This document shows positions 36,835-44,636 of a stretch of 64,000 bases of DNA, one piece after another (within the stretch, counting starts at the first letter, position 1; each line of letters opens with the position of its first letter). The stretch is from NCBI RefSeq assembly GCF_000511385.1, contig NC_023137.1:2983001-3047000 (forward strand), read 5' to 3'. Source of the DNA: Phaeobacter gallaeciensis DSM 26640. Lineage in GTDB: Bacteria; Pseudomonadota; Alphaproteobacteria; Rhodobacterales; Rhodobacteraceae. The notes below the pieces were generated by a model. The model was not told the DNA's origin and did not search any database. It was given only the letters and a program-made list of their open reading frames with translations. The translations under genes and the position numbers were made by a program.

Positions 36835-38199
36835 ATGCAGCAAGTCCTGTCGCTCTTCCAAGGTGAAAGCCTCGCAGCGCGCGTGCTGCGCTCGGCCTCG
36901 TGGCTGATGATGGGCTATGGCGGCAGTCAGGCTCTGCGGCTGGCGGCCAATCTGGTGATGACGCGCCTGCTGTTTCCAGAGGCGTTCGGCCTGATGGCGC
37001 TGGTCAGCGTGGTGATCACCGGGCTGGCGCTGTTCTCGGACATGGGGATCGGGCCGTCCATCGCCCAGAGCAAACGCGGTGACGATCCGGATTTCCTCGA
37101 CACCGCCTGGAGCGTTCAGGTTGTGCGCGGCTTCGCCCTCTGGGGGCTGACGTTGCTTTTGGCCTGGCCGGTGTCACAATTCTACGACGCACCCGAACTG
37201 CTTTGGTATCTCCCAATCGCCGGAATTGCGCTGGTGATCAATGGCTTTGATCCGATCCGGGTTGAGACTGCGCATCGACACCTTCTGGTCGGGCGGCTGA
37301 CCGCGCTCGAGCTGCTCAGCCAAGCCATTGGCATTGGCGCCATGGTGCTGCTGGCCTGGTGGACGCAGTCGGTTCTGGCGCTGGTTCTGGGCAGTGTTCT
37401 GCAGGCAGCAGCATTTCTGCTCGCCGTGCATCTGGGATTGCCGGGACGGCGCAGCCAGTTCCGTTGGGAGGCCAAGGCGCTGAAGGAGTTGCTGCATTTT
37501 GGCAAATGGATCTTTCTGTCCACCGCCTTCTGGTTTCTAACCTCTCAGGGAGATCGGGCCATTCTGGGCAAATTTGTCCCGCTGGATGTCTTAGGTATTT
37601 ATAATATCGGGTTTTTCCTGGCGAGTTTCCCGATGGCACTGGGCCATGCGGTAAACCAGCGGCTGATGATCCCGGTCTATCGCGACAAGCCTGCGCATGC
37701 GGCGCCTGAGTACCGTCGCAAACAGCGACAGCTGCGGGCCGGGCTTAGCGCGATGATCCTGACTATCCTGCTGGCTACGGCTTGGCTTGGCCCCTGGCTT
37801 GTCGATCTGCTTTACGATGCGCGCTATAGCTATGCCGGCCCGATGGTGGTGCTGATTGCGCTGGCGATGGTGCCTGCGGTTATCACCATGACCTATGATC
37901 AGGCCGCGCTGGCTGCTGGGGACAGCCGGTCGTTCTTTGTCTTTACCGCTGCGCGGGCGCTGGCGCAGACCGGGCTGTTTCTGGCCGGGGTGATCCTGTT
38001 TGGTCTAACGGGCGGGATCGCCGCACTCGCACTGGCGATGGTGCTGGCCTATCCGGTGATGATCTGGCTGGCAACCAAGCATCATGTCTGGGACCCGCTG
38101 CATGATCTGTTGTTCACCGGTCTGGCAGCGGCTGTTGGGCTGTCGGCGATCTGGTGGCACTGGGGACGGCTGGCGGAGATGATCAACGCGGTCGGGTGA
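36835..38199 (+). CDS. Oligosaccharide flippase (Wzx/MOP family)
   Basis: Inner-membrane lipopolysaccharide or exopolysaccharide repeat-unit flippase, 454 residues with about twelve to fourteen hydrophobic segments. The conserved N-terminal stretch GYGGSQALRLAANLVMTRLLFPEAFGLMALV is typical of polysaccharide biosynthesis protein family PF13440. ATG 36835 lies six bases after GAGG. A GTG at 36799, also behind GAGG, is an alternative adding 12 residues. It is convergent with the Wzz-like gene. Confidence 0.9.
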   Translation: MQQVLSLFQGESLAARVLRSASWLMMGYGGSQALRLAANLVMTRLLFPEAFGLMALVSVVITGLALFSDMGIGPSIAQSKRGDDPDFLDTAWSVQVVRGFALWGLTLLLAWPVSQFYDAPELLWYLPIAGIALVINGFDPIRVETAHRHLLVGRLTALELLSQAIGIGAMVLLAWWTQSVLALVLGSVLQAAAFLLAVHLGLPGRRSQFRWEAKALKELLHFGKWIFLSTAFWFLTSQGDRAILGKFVPLDVLGIYNIGFFLASFPMALGHAVNQRLMIPVYRDKPAHAAPEYRRKQRQLRAGLSAMILTILLATAWLGPWLVDLLYDARYSYAGPMVVLIALAMVPAVITMTYDQAALAAGDSRSFFVFTAARALAQTGLFLAGVILFGLTGGIAALALAMVLAYPVMIWLATKHHVWDPLHDLLFTGLAAAVGLSAIWWHWGRLAEMINAVG

Positions 38200-38232
38200 C
38201 GCCTGCTTGCTGTCGACGGTGCGTGGCTGAGT

Positions 38233-39519
38233 TCACCTGCTTGGCTCGGTCCCGGACCGTCGCCGCCCCCCAAAAGCCATGCGCAGCCGCGCAAAAAAGC
38301 CGCGCCGCTTAGAAGAGGTGTCGAGATAGGGTATTGCGACAACGGGTGTCAGACCGGTTTCCCGCTCCATCTGTGCTACGCTGCGCAGCACCGGGTGCCG
38401 CAGTTCCAGCAGGAACGCGATGCCCAACGCCAATCCGATGCTGGCAACCCCTCCCATCAAGGCCTTTTTCTTACGCCCGCCGGTGGCTGGATAATCCGGC
38501 AGCGGTGCAGATTCGATCACTGTCAGACGCTCTGACTGGCGCGATGCCTCCAGACGGAAGCCAACCTCTGCCTCGGTTCGACGCTGCGAAATCAGTTCCA
38601 GTTCAGTCTGCAACTGCCCCATCCGGCGCTCATAAACACCCAGCTGGCGCTCCACCTCCGGGGTGGTTTCCAAAGAACGCTCCAGAGCGCTGCGACGATT
38701 CAACAGCAACTCCCGCTGTGCATCAAGCGTGGCCAGCTTCTCTTCAAAAACTTCGAGCATCCGTTGTGCGGTCGCCTGACGATGGTTCGAGGTCGTCTGA
38801 TCCGCCTGTCTGCGCAATTCGATCTGCTCACGCTCGATCTCCAGCAGGCCGGTGTTCAGGGTCGAAATCTCTTCCCGCCGCATCTCAATCCCGCCAGGTA
38901 GGGCGACATTATTGGCATTGCGATAAGCGGTGATTTCATTCTCCAACTCAGCCACCTCGCCAATGAGGGCGGTTTCCTTATCCACGAAGAAGGTCAGGGT
39001 TTCGCGGGCCTGCTCAATCCGGGAGCTTTGGCTGAGTTCGATCGTGCGGGTGGCAAATTCGCTGGCAACCGCCTGTGCCTGCTCCGGCGTCGGCATCAGC
39101 GCGGAGATGGTCAGCACCGATATCGTGCCATCATCAGCGAACCCCTCCCGCGCGGCGGCCACCCCGGTGAGCGATACAGATTCACGCAACAGGGCCACCT
39201 TCTCCGACGGGACCAGACCCGGCAGGTCCTGATAGAGGCCAAATTTCTCAATAATATCGAGAACCGACCCGCGGGCCATCAGGCGCTGTTCGATCAACTG
39301 CAAGCGACGTGCCGACGACCCATCGACGGTGGATTTGGCCAAGTCATCAGCGATCTTTGGGCGGGTAATCTGCAGGACCGCCGAGCTTTCGTAGAAATGC
39401 TGCTGCTTGGCCGCCACCCAAAGGGACACCATAACGCCAAGGAGGATGACCCAGAAGATCACCGACGCACGCCGACGCAGCATGTCCAATATATCATCCA
39501 GAGTGCGGATCGGTCCCAT
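38233..39519 (-). CDS. Polysaccharide chain-length/export co-polymerase (Wzz/GNVR type)
   Basis: Inner-membrane protein of 428 residues with a transmembrane helix near each end (VIFWVILLGVMVSLWVA and ALMGGVASIGLALGIAFLL) and a long coiled-coil periplasmic domain between them (for example LEIEREQIELRRQADQ and MLEVFEEKLATLDAQRELLLNRRSALERSLE, here split for length). The start PIRTLDDILDMLRRRASV is typical of the Wzz family. It is the last gene of the minus-strand set with the CpsD-like and ExoY-like genes and would set polymer length. Confidence 0.9.
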   Translation of the reverse strand: MGPIRTLDDILDMLRRRASVIFWVILLGVMVSLWVAAKQQHFYESSAVLQITRPKIADDLAKSTVDGSSARRLQLIEQRLMARGSVLDIIEKFGLYQDLPGLVPSEKVALLRESVSLTGVAAAREGFADDGTISVLTISALMPTPEQAQAVASEFATRTIELSQSSRIEQARETLTFFVDKETALIGEVAELENEITAYRNANNVALPGGIEMRREEISTLNTGLLEIEREQIELRRQADQTTSNHRQATAQRMLEVFEEKLATLDAQRELLLNRRSALERSLETTPEVERQLGVYERRMGQLQTELELISQRRTEAEVGFRLEASRQSERLTVIESAPLPDYPATGGRKKKALMGGVASIGLALGIAFLLELRHPVLRSVAQMERETGLTPVVAIPYLDTSSKRRGFFARLRMAFGGRRRSGTEPSR

Positions 39520-39591
39520 GTATCAGCTCGTCGTTGGTTACGGTTGGGTGGATGTCAGGTTACAGGGCGGCAACGGGGCTCGTGGCGGTAT

Positions 39592-40665
39592 CTACTGGCC
39601 ATATTGCAGCAGGCCAGCACCGCGGGCCCGGTTCAGGCTGACGCCAAGCAGCTGGGTCTGGCCGTCGATCAGTTTTTCGCAGGCCGCAAGGTGTTTGGCG
39701 GTGGTGCGGGTGCCGTCGGCGATCAGCAGAACCCCGTCCACCTGCGGCAGGAAGGCCGCGGCATCATCATGTTCAAGGACCGGCGGCAAATCGAACAATG
39801 CAACATCGGCGCCGGTGCTCAGCACCATGTCATCAATCACACTGGCACAACGCCCGTCATGCAGGATTTCAGCGGCGTTGCGATCCGGCGCCGCCGTCAG
39901 CCCGACCGCAAGCGAGGCGGCCGGCCGGATCAGGTGTTCAGGCAGCGTCAGCTCCCCGGCCAAAAATCCGGGCATGTCTCCCGATGGCGGCAGTTTGAGC
40001 GCTGCCGCAACACCGGGCCGACGAAAATTCAGATCCATCAACACAGTACGGGTTCCGGGAACCCGTGCCATGCTGAGAGCAAGATTGACGGCGGAAAACG
40101 TCGCACCGCAGCCCGCTGTCGGCGCCGCAATGGCGACGCGTTTCCAGCCCTGAACTTTGAGACTGTGCAGCAACCGCGTGCGCAGCAGATCAAAGGCATT
40201 TGCCGTCGGTGAGTTGCGGAAGAAATTGACCAGCGGAGAGCGCGCGACCTGATGCCCGCGAATGTCCAGTGGCACCCGGTGGAGCCGCTCCCAGACTTCA
40301 GGCAGGGGCGCCGGCAGGCTCTGTGGCTGGGGGTCCGTATTCGCAAGCCCCTCAATCGGTTGGCTCCTGCCAGTTTTTGGGCGGCGGGCAAAGCGATTAC
40401 GCTCCCCGTCCTGCGACAGGCGCGCGGTTGCTTTAGCGGATGAAGCCGCCATATCACGGGCGCTTGTTTCGCTGCTGCGCGATGTCGGTGATACAGAGTC
40501 GGCCTGCTCGGACAGAGCCGAATCATGCTCTGGCGCCGAGGTGTCGCGCCCCTTGCGGCGGCGAAATCTCTTGAAGCCTTGTTGCGTCATCGCGAAGGGG
40601 TCGTCCCATTCCAGTTTCTGTGCACAGCTGCCAGGGATCTCCGGTCCGGTCATCACATCTTTCAT
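39592..40665 (-). CDS. CpsD/CapB-like ATPase of polysaccharide export, degenerate P-loop
   Basis: Cytoplasmic partner of the Wzz-like protein, 357 residues. The first about 140 residues are polar and low-complexity. The ParA/MinD-type fold follows, with EAFDLLRTRL-like NAFDLLRTRLL at 156-166. The P-loop reads APTAGCGATF (181-190), with Ala188 where the catalytic Lys of GKT/GKS should be. Walker A' is DLNFRRP (211-217) instead of DaDlRrP, while FDLPP at 291-295 keeps the Walker B Asp. The C-terminus has a single Tyr rather than a tyrosine cluster. It is therefore probably a non-catalytic or strongly altered BY-kinase relative. ATG 40665 follows AAGGGGG. Confidence 0.83.
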   Translation of the reverse strand: MKDVMTGPEIPGSCAQKLEWDDPFAMTQQGFKRFRRRKGRDTSAPEHDSALSEQADSVSPTSRSSETSARDMAASSAKATARLSQDGERNRFARRPKTGRSQPIEGLANTDPQPQSLPAPLPEVWERLHRVPLDIRGHQVARSPLVNFFRNSPTANAFDLLRTRLLHSLKVQGWKRVAIAAPTAGCGATFSAVNLALSMARVPGTRTVLMDLNFRRPGVAAALKLPPSGDMPGFLAGELTLPEHLIRPAASLAVGLTAAPDRNAAEILHDGRCASVIDDMVLSTGADVALFDLPPVLEHDDAAAFLPQVDGVLLIADGTRTTAKHLAACEKLIDGQTQLLGVSLNRARGAGLLQYGQ

Positions 40666-40739
40666 GAAACCCCCTTGCAGTTCTACCACGTTCGGCAGAG
40701 GCCGCCTATAGCCCGGCCATCACAGATAGCCTAGGACGG

Positions 40740-41612
40740 TTAATATCCGGTACCCCGCAGGACGACGCCCACAGTGCGACAGATGAGATCGACATCCGTG
40801 CGCAGGCAAAGATCAGCGTGATAGTCTGCATCGGCACGGGCACGTACAGTGAAACCACTCTCGTTGCGAACAGAAACCTGCCACAATCCAGTAATTCCGG
40901 GCTTAAGATCAAAATAGGCGGTGGCATCGCCATAGAGCGGCAGCTGATCCGGCATCATTGGGCGCGGGCCAACAAGGCTCATCTCGCCGATCAACACGTT
41001 CCAAAGCTGCGGCAACTCATCCAGCGAGGTTGTGCGCAGAAAGCGACCAACAGGGGTAATGCGCGGATCTTCTTTCAGTTTCTGCGTTTCATCCCATTCA
41101 CGCCGCATCGCGGGATCGCTGGCCAAATGGCGCTCCAGCAGCTGTTCTGCGTTGCGAACCATGGTGCGCAGTTTCAGAATAGAGAAGATCCGACCGCGCT
41201 GGCCAAGACGGTCTTGGGTGTAAAACGGATTGCCCCCCTCGAGCCACAGCGCAAGTGCCGCCATCAGGATCAGAGGCAGGCTGATCGGCAACGTCAAAAG
41301 CACCAAGGCAATGTCAAGGCAGCGCTTTCCAAAGATGGCATAGCCACTCTGTGATACAACGCTCCTCCCTCCACCGACCGCACCAGCAACAGCCTGCGAC
41401 ATCTTCAGAGAACCGGTTGTGCTCAGCCGTGATGAAGCTGGCGGCGCCGAAAGCTCTGCGTTCATATTGGCAACACCCGTCCCGATGAAGGGAGCGTCAC
41501 CCATGAGAGCAACCAGACTACCGTTGCCGAGTGACGGCCAACGGGACCAGTTTGCCCGGCCGGTCACAACACCGGACGGGCGTGCAGCCCCCTCTTGCAC
41601 GAAATCCTTCAT
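40740..41612 (-). CDS. Undecaprenyl-phosphate sugar phosphotransferase (ExoY/WbaP family)
   Basis: Initiating enzyme of polysaccharide synthesis: transfers a sugar 1-phosphate from a nucleotide sugar to undecaprenyl phosphate at the inner membrane. The 290-residue protein has about 85 polar leader residues. It then has the family core: KRCLDIALVLLTLPISLPLIL membrane hairpin, GNPFYTQDRLGQRGRIFSILKLRTM, TSLDELPQLWNVLIGEMSLVGPRP, and PGITGLWQVS. ATG 41612 is preferred over TTG 41624 because GGGG lies just ahead. It is first in the exoY-like, cpsD-like, wzz-like minus-strand set. Confidence 0.93.
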   Translation of the reverse strand: MKDFVQEGAARPSGVVTGRANWSRWPSLGNGSLVALMGDAPFIGTGVANMNAELSAPPASSRLSTTGSLKMSQAVAGAVGGGRSVVSQSGYAIFGKRCLDIALVLLTLPISLPLILMAALALWLEGGNPFYTQDRLGQRGRIFSILKLRTMVRNAEQLLERHLASDPAMRREWDETQKLKEDPRITPVGRFLRTTSLDELPQLWNVLIGEMSLVGPRPMMPDQLPLYGDATAYFDLKPGITGLWQVSVRNESGFTVRARADADYHADLCLRTDVDLICRTVGVVLRGTGY

Positions 41613-41909
41613 CTCCAACCCCAATCTGGAGCCGCCCCCGCGGCCCTTTACCTCTGCGCTGAAACAACAGCGTCTTTGCCCCCGCGAACGGCGGGTGCAC
41701 TCGCACTAATCTGAGTATCCCGACACGGCAGCGCCTCGGGTCCCAAGTCCAATAAGATCGATGGTTTTCCTCCAGCCACACCCCCATGCGGCTGGAACCT
41801 TCGTCCCAATCAAGCGGCCCTTTTAGGTCGCCGTCCAAGCCGCAGTTGCGGCAAGTTCTTAATAAAGCAATTTTAGACAAATCTCAGTAAAAACCGAGAG
41901 AGGGCGCTA

Positions 41910-41929
41910 TTTGCTCAAATTTGAGTAAA
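41910..41929. promoter_or_regulatory. Near-perfect 20-base palindrome upstream of the ExoY-like gene
   Basis: The arms TTTGCTCAAA and TTTGAGTAAA match at nine of ten positions. It is about 300 bases upstream of the ExoY-like start. The size suits a dimeric repressor or activator of exopolysaccharide initiation, but the regulator is not identifiable here. Confidence 0.45.
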
Positions 41930-42081
41930 TCAGGGCACCAGCTGAGAAACAATTCCTCAAAAGGATAGGAACTATCCGCGCAGCCTACCCAAAAGTATAA
42001 GGAATCAGCAAAGACTCAGGGATAAATTCGAGTCAAACAAGAACACACCTCAAAGGAGTTGTTAATCACACTCCCCATACC

Positions 42082-42100
42082 ATAGGTTTTGTTAACCTAT
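42082..42100. promoter_or_regulatory. Inverted repeat ATAGGTT-N5-AACCTAT
   Basis: Perfect seven-base arms flank TTGTT, about 140 bases ahead of the DgoK-like start. There is no T-run after it, so an operator is more likely than a terminator. Confidence 0.4.
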
Positions 42101-42242
42101 TTTGGCGTATCGGGACCGGCGTTGATCATCGGCCCTAAAGTTGGCAAGGAGAGGGGGAGTGCCAACCCCGCCATCTGGTACCGCCGTGTTCCCGAAATAC
42201 CGCGGGCACCCCATCTGGCGATCAGACCCAAAGGACGAGACC

Positions 42243-43151
42243 ATGTGCGCCGCATCTGCCGACCCATCCTCCGCATCCCCCGCCGGACACTCCGCCACCA
42301 AGTCTGCCAACTGGATCGCAGCGGACCATGCAGACGGGCGGATCACGGCCTGGCTGATGCACGAGGGGGAGGCGCGACAACAGGTCTCCGCCGGATCAAG
42401 CGGCGAGTTGATGGCCGATGTCACTGCCGTGATCAGCAAGCTGGGCGATTGCCCTGCTGATACGCCGATCCTGCTCAGCGACGACAGTCTGCGCGGAGGC
42501 GATACCGGGACCATCACTGTGCCGGCAAAGGTAGCCGAGCGGCCCATGGGCGATGCGACGCTGGGGGGTCATCCGCTGAGGTTGCTGGGCGGGCTGTCGC
42601 AGACCACCCCACCCGCAGTGATGCGCGGAGCCTGTAATCGCATTGCCGGGTTCCTCAGCCTCAATCCGGATTGGGACGGCGTGATCTGCGTCGCCGGAGC
42701 GACAACCCATTGGGCGCTGATCAGTGCGAATGAGGTTGTCAGTTTTCAGAGTTTCATGACGCCGCAGCTCTGGCAGGGGCTGGCTGCGAGCCTCAACCTC
42801 GTCGACACGCCCGCCTATGATGGCGCACAACGCGCTGAGTTGACCGCAGCTATGAACAGCATTCAATCAAAGCCGGAGGCGCTGGCGGCGCGGTTGGCAG
42901 AGCTGCAAGCCACACAGGAGGCGCACGGCAATACCCATGCCGCCCGTTTGTGGGGGCTGCTTCTTGGCGCGGAGCTGTCGGCAGCGCGCCCCTATTGGCT
43001 GGGGCAGAATATTGCATTGATTGCGCCCGCACCGCTCGACACGCTCTATCAGACGGCACTTGACCACCAGGGGGTGCCGGTGACGCGGACAGATGCCGAC
43101 CGAATGGCTCTGGCGGGCCTTGTCAGCACCTGGCGCGCCATGACTAGCTGA
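42243..43151 (+). CDS. 2-dehydro-3-deoxygalactonokinase-like protein, divergent
   Basis: Protein of 302 residues with the overall length and order of the DgoK family (PF05035): NWIAADHADGRITAWLM near the start, LGGLSQTTPPAVMRGACNRIAGFL with an MRGE-like loop, then GDGVICVAGATTHWALI-type nucleotide-binding segment (here DWDGVICVAGATTHWALI), and a C-terminal GLLLGAELSAARPYW block. The N-terminal phosphate motif, usually DWGT, reads DHAD, and the usual CGMVGSRQGW block is absent. Kinase activity is therefore doubtful. AAGGACGAG precedes the ATG at 42243. No partner DgoA aldolase is adjacent. Confidence 0.65.
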   Translation: MCAASADPSSASPAGHSATKSANWIAADHADGRITAWLMHEGEARQQVSAGSSGELMADVTAVISKLGDCPADTPILLSDDSLRGGDTGTITVPAKVAERPMGDATLGGHPLRLLGGLSQTTPPAVMRGACNRIAGFLSLNPDWDGVICVAGATTHWALISANEVVSFQSFMTPQLWQGLAASLNLVDTPAYDGAQRAELTAAMNSIQSKPEALAARLAELQATQEAHGNTHAARLWGLLLGAELSAARPYWLGQNIALIAPAPLDTLYQTALDHQGVPVTRTDADRMALAGLVSTWRAMTS

Positions 43152-43178
43152 CGCGACGCCCTCACTGCGGCGTTAATC

Positions 43179-44309
43179 CTAAGGCAGTGGACCCGTCTGG
43201 AACAGGCGGATCTTCAACCCGCCGTGGGCCACTGGCGGGCCGAAGGGTTTGAACGGCAACTGAGTGGCCTTAGCCAAAGAAGTTTCGCTGGTGACAATTC
43301 CAACCCGCCAGCCACTGAAACGGGCCATCAGCGTCTCCCCCAAGGCGGCATAGAGCGCGTAGAGCAGCTTCTTGTTGCCAATACGTGCGCCATAGGGTGG
43401 GTTCACGATCACCAGTCCCGGCGGATCATTCGGGCCGAGATCTGGAGGCGTCAGATCGCTGACGGCCTGCTGAGCAATTTGGACCAGTTCCGCAACGCCT
43501 GCGCGCTCTGCGTTGGCGGCGGCCATCTCCACGGCGCCGGCGTTGCGGTCTGAGCCATAGCAGCGGGCGCGGGTTGCGCGTGGTGTTTCCTGCGCCCGCA
43601 ATGCCGCCCAGCTTTCGGGGTCAAAGCTGGCCATCTGCTCAAAGGCGAAGCTGCGGCTGCGTCCCGGCAGCAGGCCAAGCGCGATCTCCGCGGCCTCAAT
43701 CACAAAGGTACCGGAGCCGCACATCGGATCCACCACCGGTTCGTCACCATCATAGCCGCAGTCACGCAGAAACAGGGCGGCGAGGTTTTCACGCATCGGG
43801 GCCTTGCCGACTGCTGTCTTGTGACCGCGTTTATGAAGGCCCTCGCCCGAGGTATCGACGCTGAAGGTACAGAGATTGTCCTCAATCCGCAGCTTCAGCG
43901 TGATTGGGGCATCGGCGCTGATCGGCGCGCCAAGCTCCTCAGCTATCGCCCGTTCGATCCGCTGGGTGGCAGCGCCAGCGTGGTAGATCTTCGACTTCTT
44001 GTTGGTGGTGGTTTCAACCCGCACCGGAACATCGGGGCGGAGCACATCAGACCAAGGAAATTTACGCGCCCGTTTGTCCAGTTGGGCAAGGTGGAAGGCC
44101 CGGAACGACCCAATCCGCGCCAAAACCCGCGCCGCGCCGCGCAGGTGCAGATTGGCACGCCAGACATCCGGCCAAGCGCCCTCAAATGTGACGCCGCCAG
44201 GCACGGTTTTTGCACCTGCAAACCCGGCCTCCACCGCTTCGCGCTGCAGGGTCTGCTCCATCCCCGGCGGGGCGGTCAGGAAGATTTCAAATGTATCGCT
44301 TGTGTCCAT
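43179..44309 (-). CDS. THUMP-domain class I SAM-dependent RNA methyltransferase
   Basis: RlmL/Trm11-like N2-guanine RNA methyltransferase of 376 residues. The N-terminal half has the ferredoxin-like and THUMP region (FEIFLTAPPGMEQTLQREA, then FSVDTSGEGLHKRGHK). The C-terminal half has the SAM site VVDPMCGSGTFVIEAAEIAL and the base-flipping motif IVNPPYGARIG. The RNA target cannot be told from sequence, but 23S rRNA is the usual one. It is convergent with the DgoK-like gene and divergent from the glycerol transporter operon. Confidence 0.9.
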   Translation of the reverse strand: MDTSDTFEIFLTAPPGMEQTLQREAVEAGFAGAKTVPGGVTFEGAWPDVWRANLHLRGAARVLARIGSFRAFHLAQLDKRARKFPWSDVLRPDVPVRVETTTNKKSKIYHAGAATQRIERAIAEELGAPISADAPITLKLRIEDNLCTFSVDTSGEGLHKRGHKTAVGKAPMRENLAALFLRDCGYDGDEPVVDPMCGSGTFVIEAAEIALGLLPGRSRSFAFEQMASFDPESWAALRAQETPRATRARCYGSDRNAGAVEMAAANAERAGVAELVQIAQQAVSDLTPPDLGPNDPPGLVIVNPPYGARIGNKKLLYALYAALGETLMARFSGWRVGIVTSETSLAKATQLPFKPFGPPVAHGGLKIRLFQTGPLP

Positions 44310-44636
44310 GACCTCTCCTTAGCGGTAAAAACCATTGTCAGCGACGCCAAAGTGTAGTCGCTGCCCTGCCCTCCCCTGTCTTCAGCATCCGCCTGCAATT
44401 TGGTTCGGATCCCGCACAAGGGGATTCCTGCGGCATTTGCCGCGATGCAGCACAGGGATCCACTGCGAGACGATCAAGAAACTCTCCCTTAAGGTGAATT
44501 CATTGTAGTTTAAAATCATATCGTTACGTCAAACTAAAAAATTAGTTTGACAAGGCAGACCCCGGTGTGGAACCTGTTTGTCAGCCGAGTGCAACGAGGC
44601 ATCTCTGGCCACAATAAATCACTAGGGAGGAGAAAG
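44310..44636 (+). other. Promoter region of the glycerol transporter operon
   Basis: The 327 bases hold no gene. Visible elements are a short hairpin GCGGCA-TT-TGCCGC (44430-44443), an AT-rich segment from about 44490, the long palindrome listed next, and an AGGGAGG ribosome site (44624-44630) seven bases from the substrate-binding protein start. Confidence 0.6.
44528..44551. promoter_or_regulatory. Perfect palindrome upstream of the glycerol ABC operon
   Basis: GTCAAACTAA (44528-44537) and TTAGTTTGAC (44542-44551) are perfect ten-base arms around AAAA. A further TAGTTT half site lies at 44506-44511. Position about 85 bases upstream of the first gene and perfect symmetry point to an operator. 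A GlpR (DeoR-family) repressor would be the natural candidate but is not encoded in the window. Confidence 0.55.

Larger units (their letters stand above)
41613..42242. other. Long AT-rich intergenic region with dyads
   Basis: About 630 bases without a credible gene, between the divergent ExoY-like and DgoK-like genes. From about 41840 to 42110 it is clearly more AT-rich than its surroundings and holds two good inverted repeats (listed separately) plus several CTCA/GAGT-type half sites. It is the likely control region for polysaccharide initiation. Short open frames here lack similarity or good starts. Confidence 0.6.
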
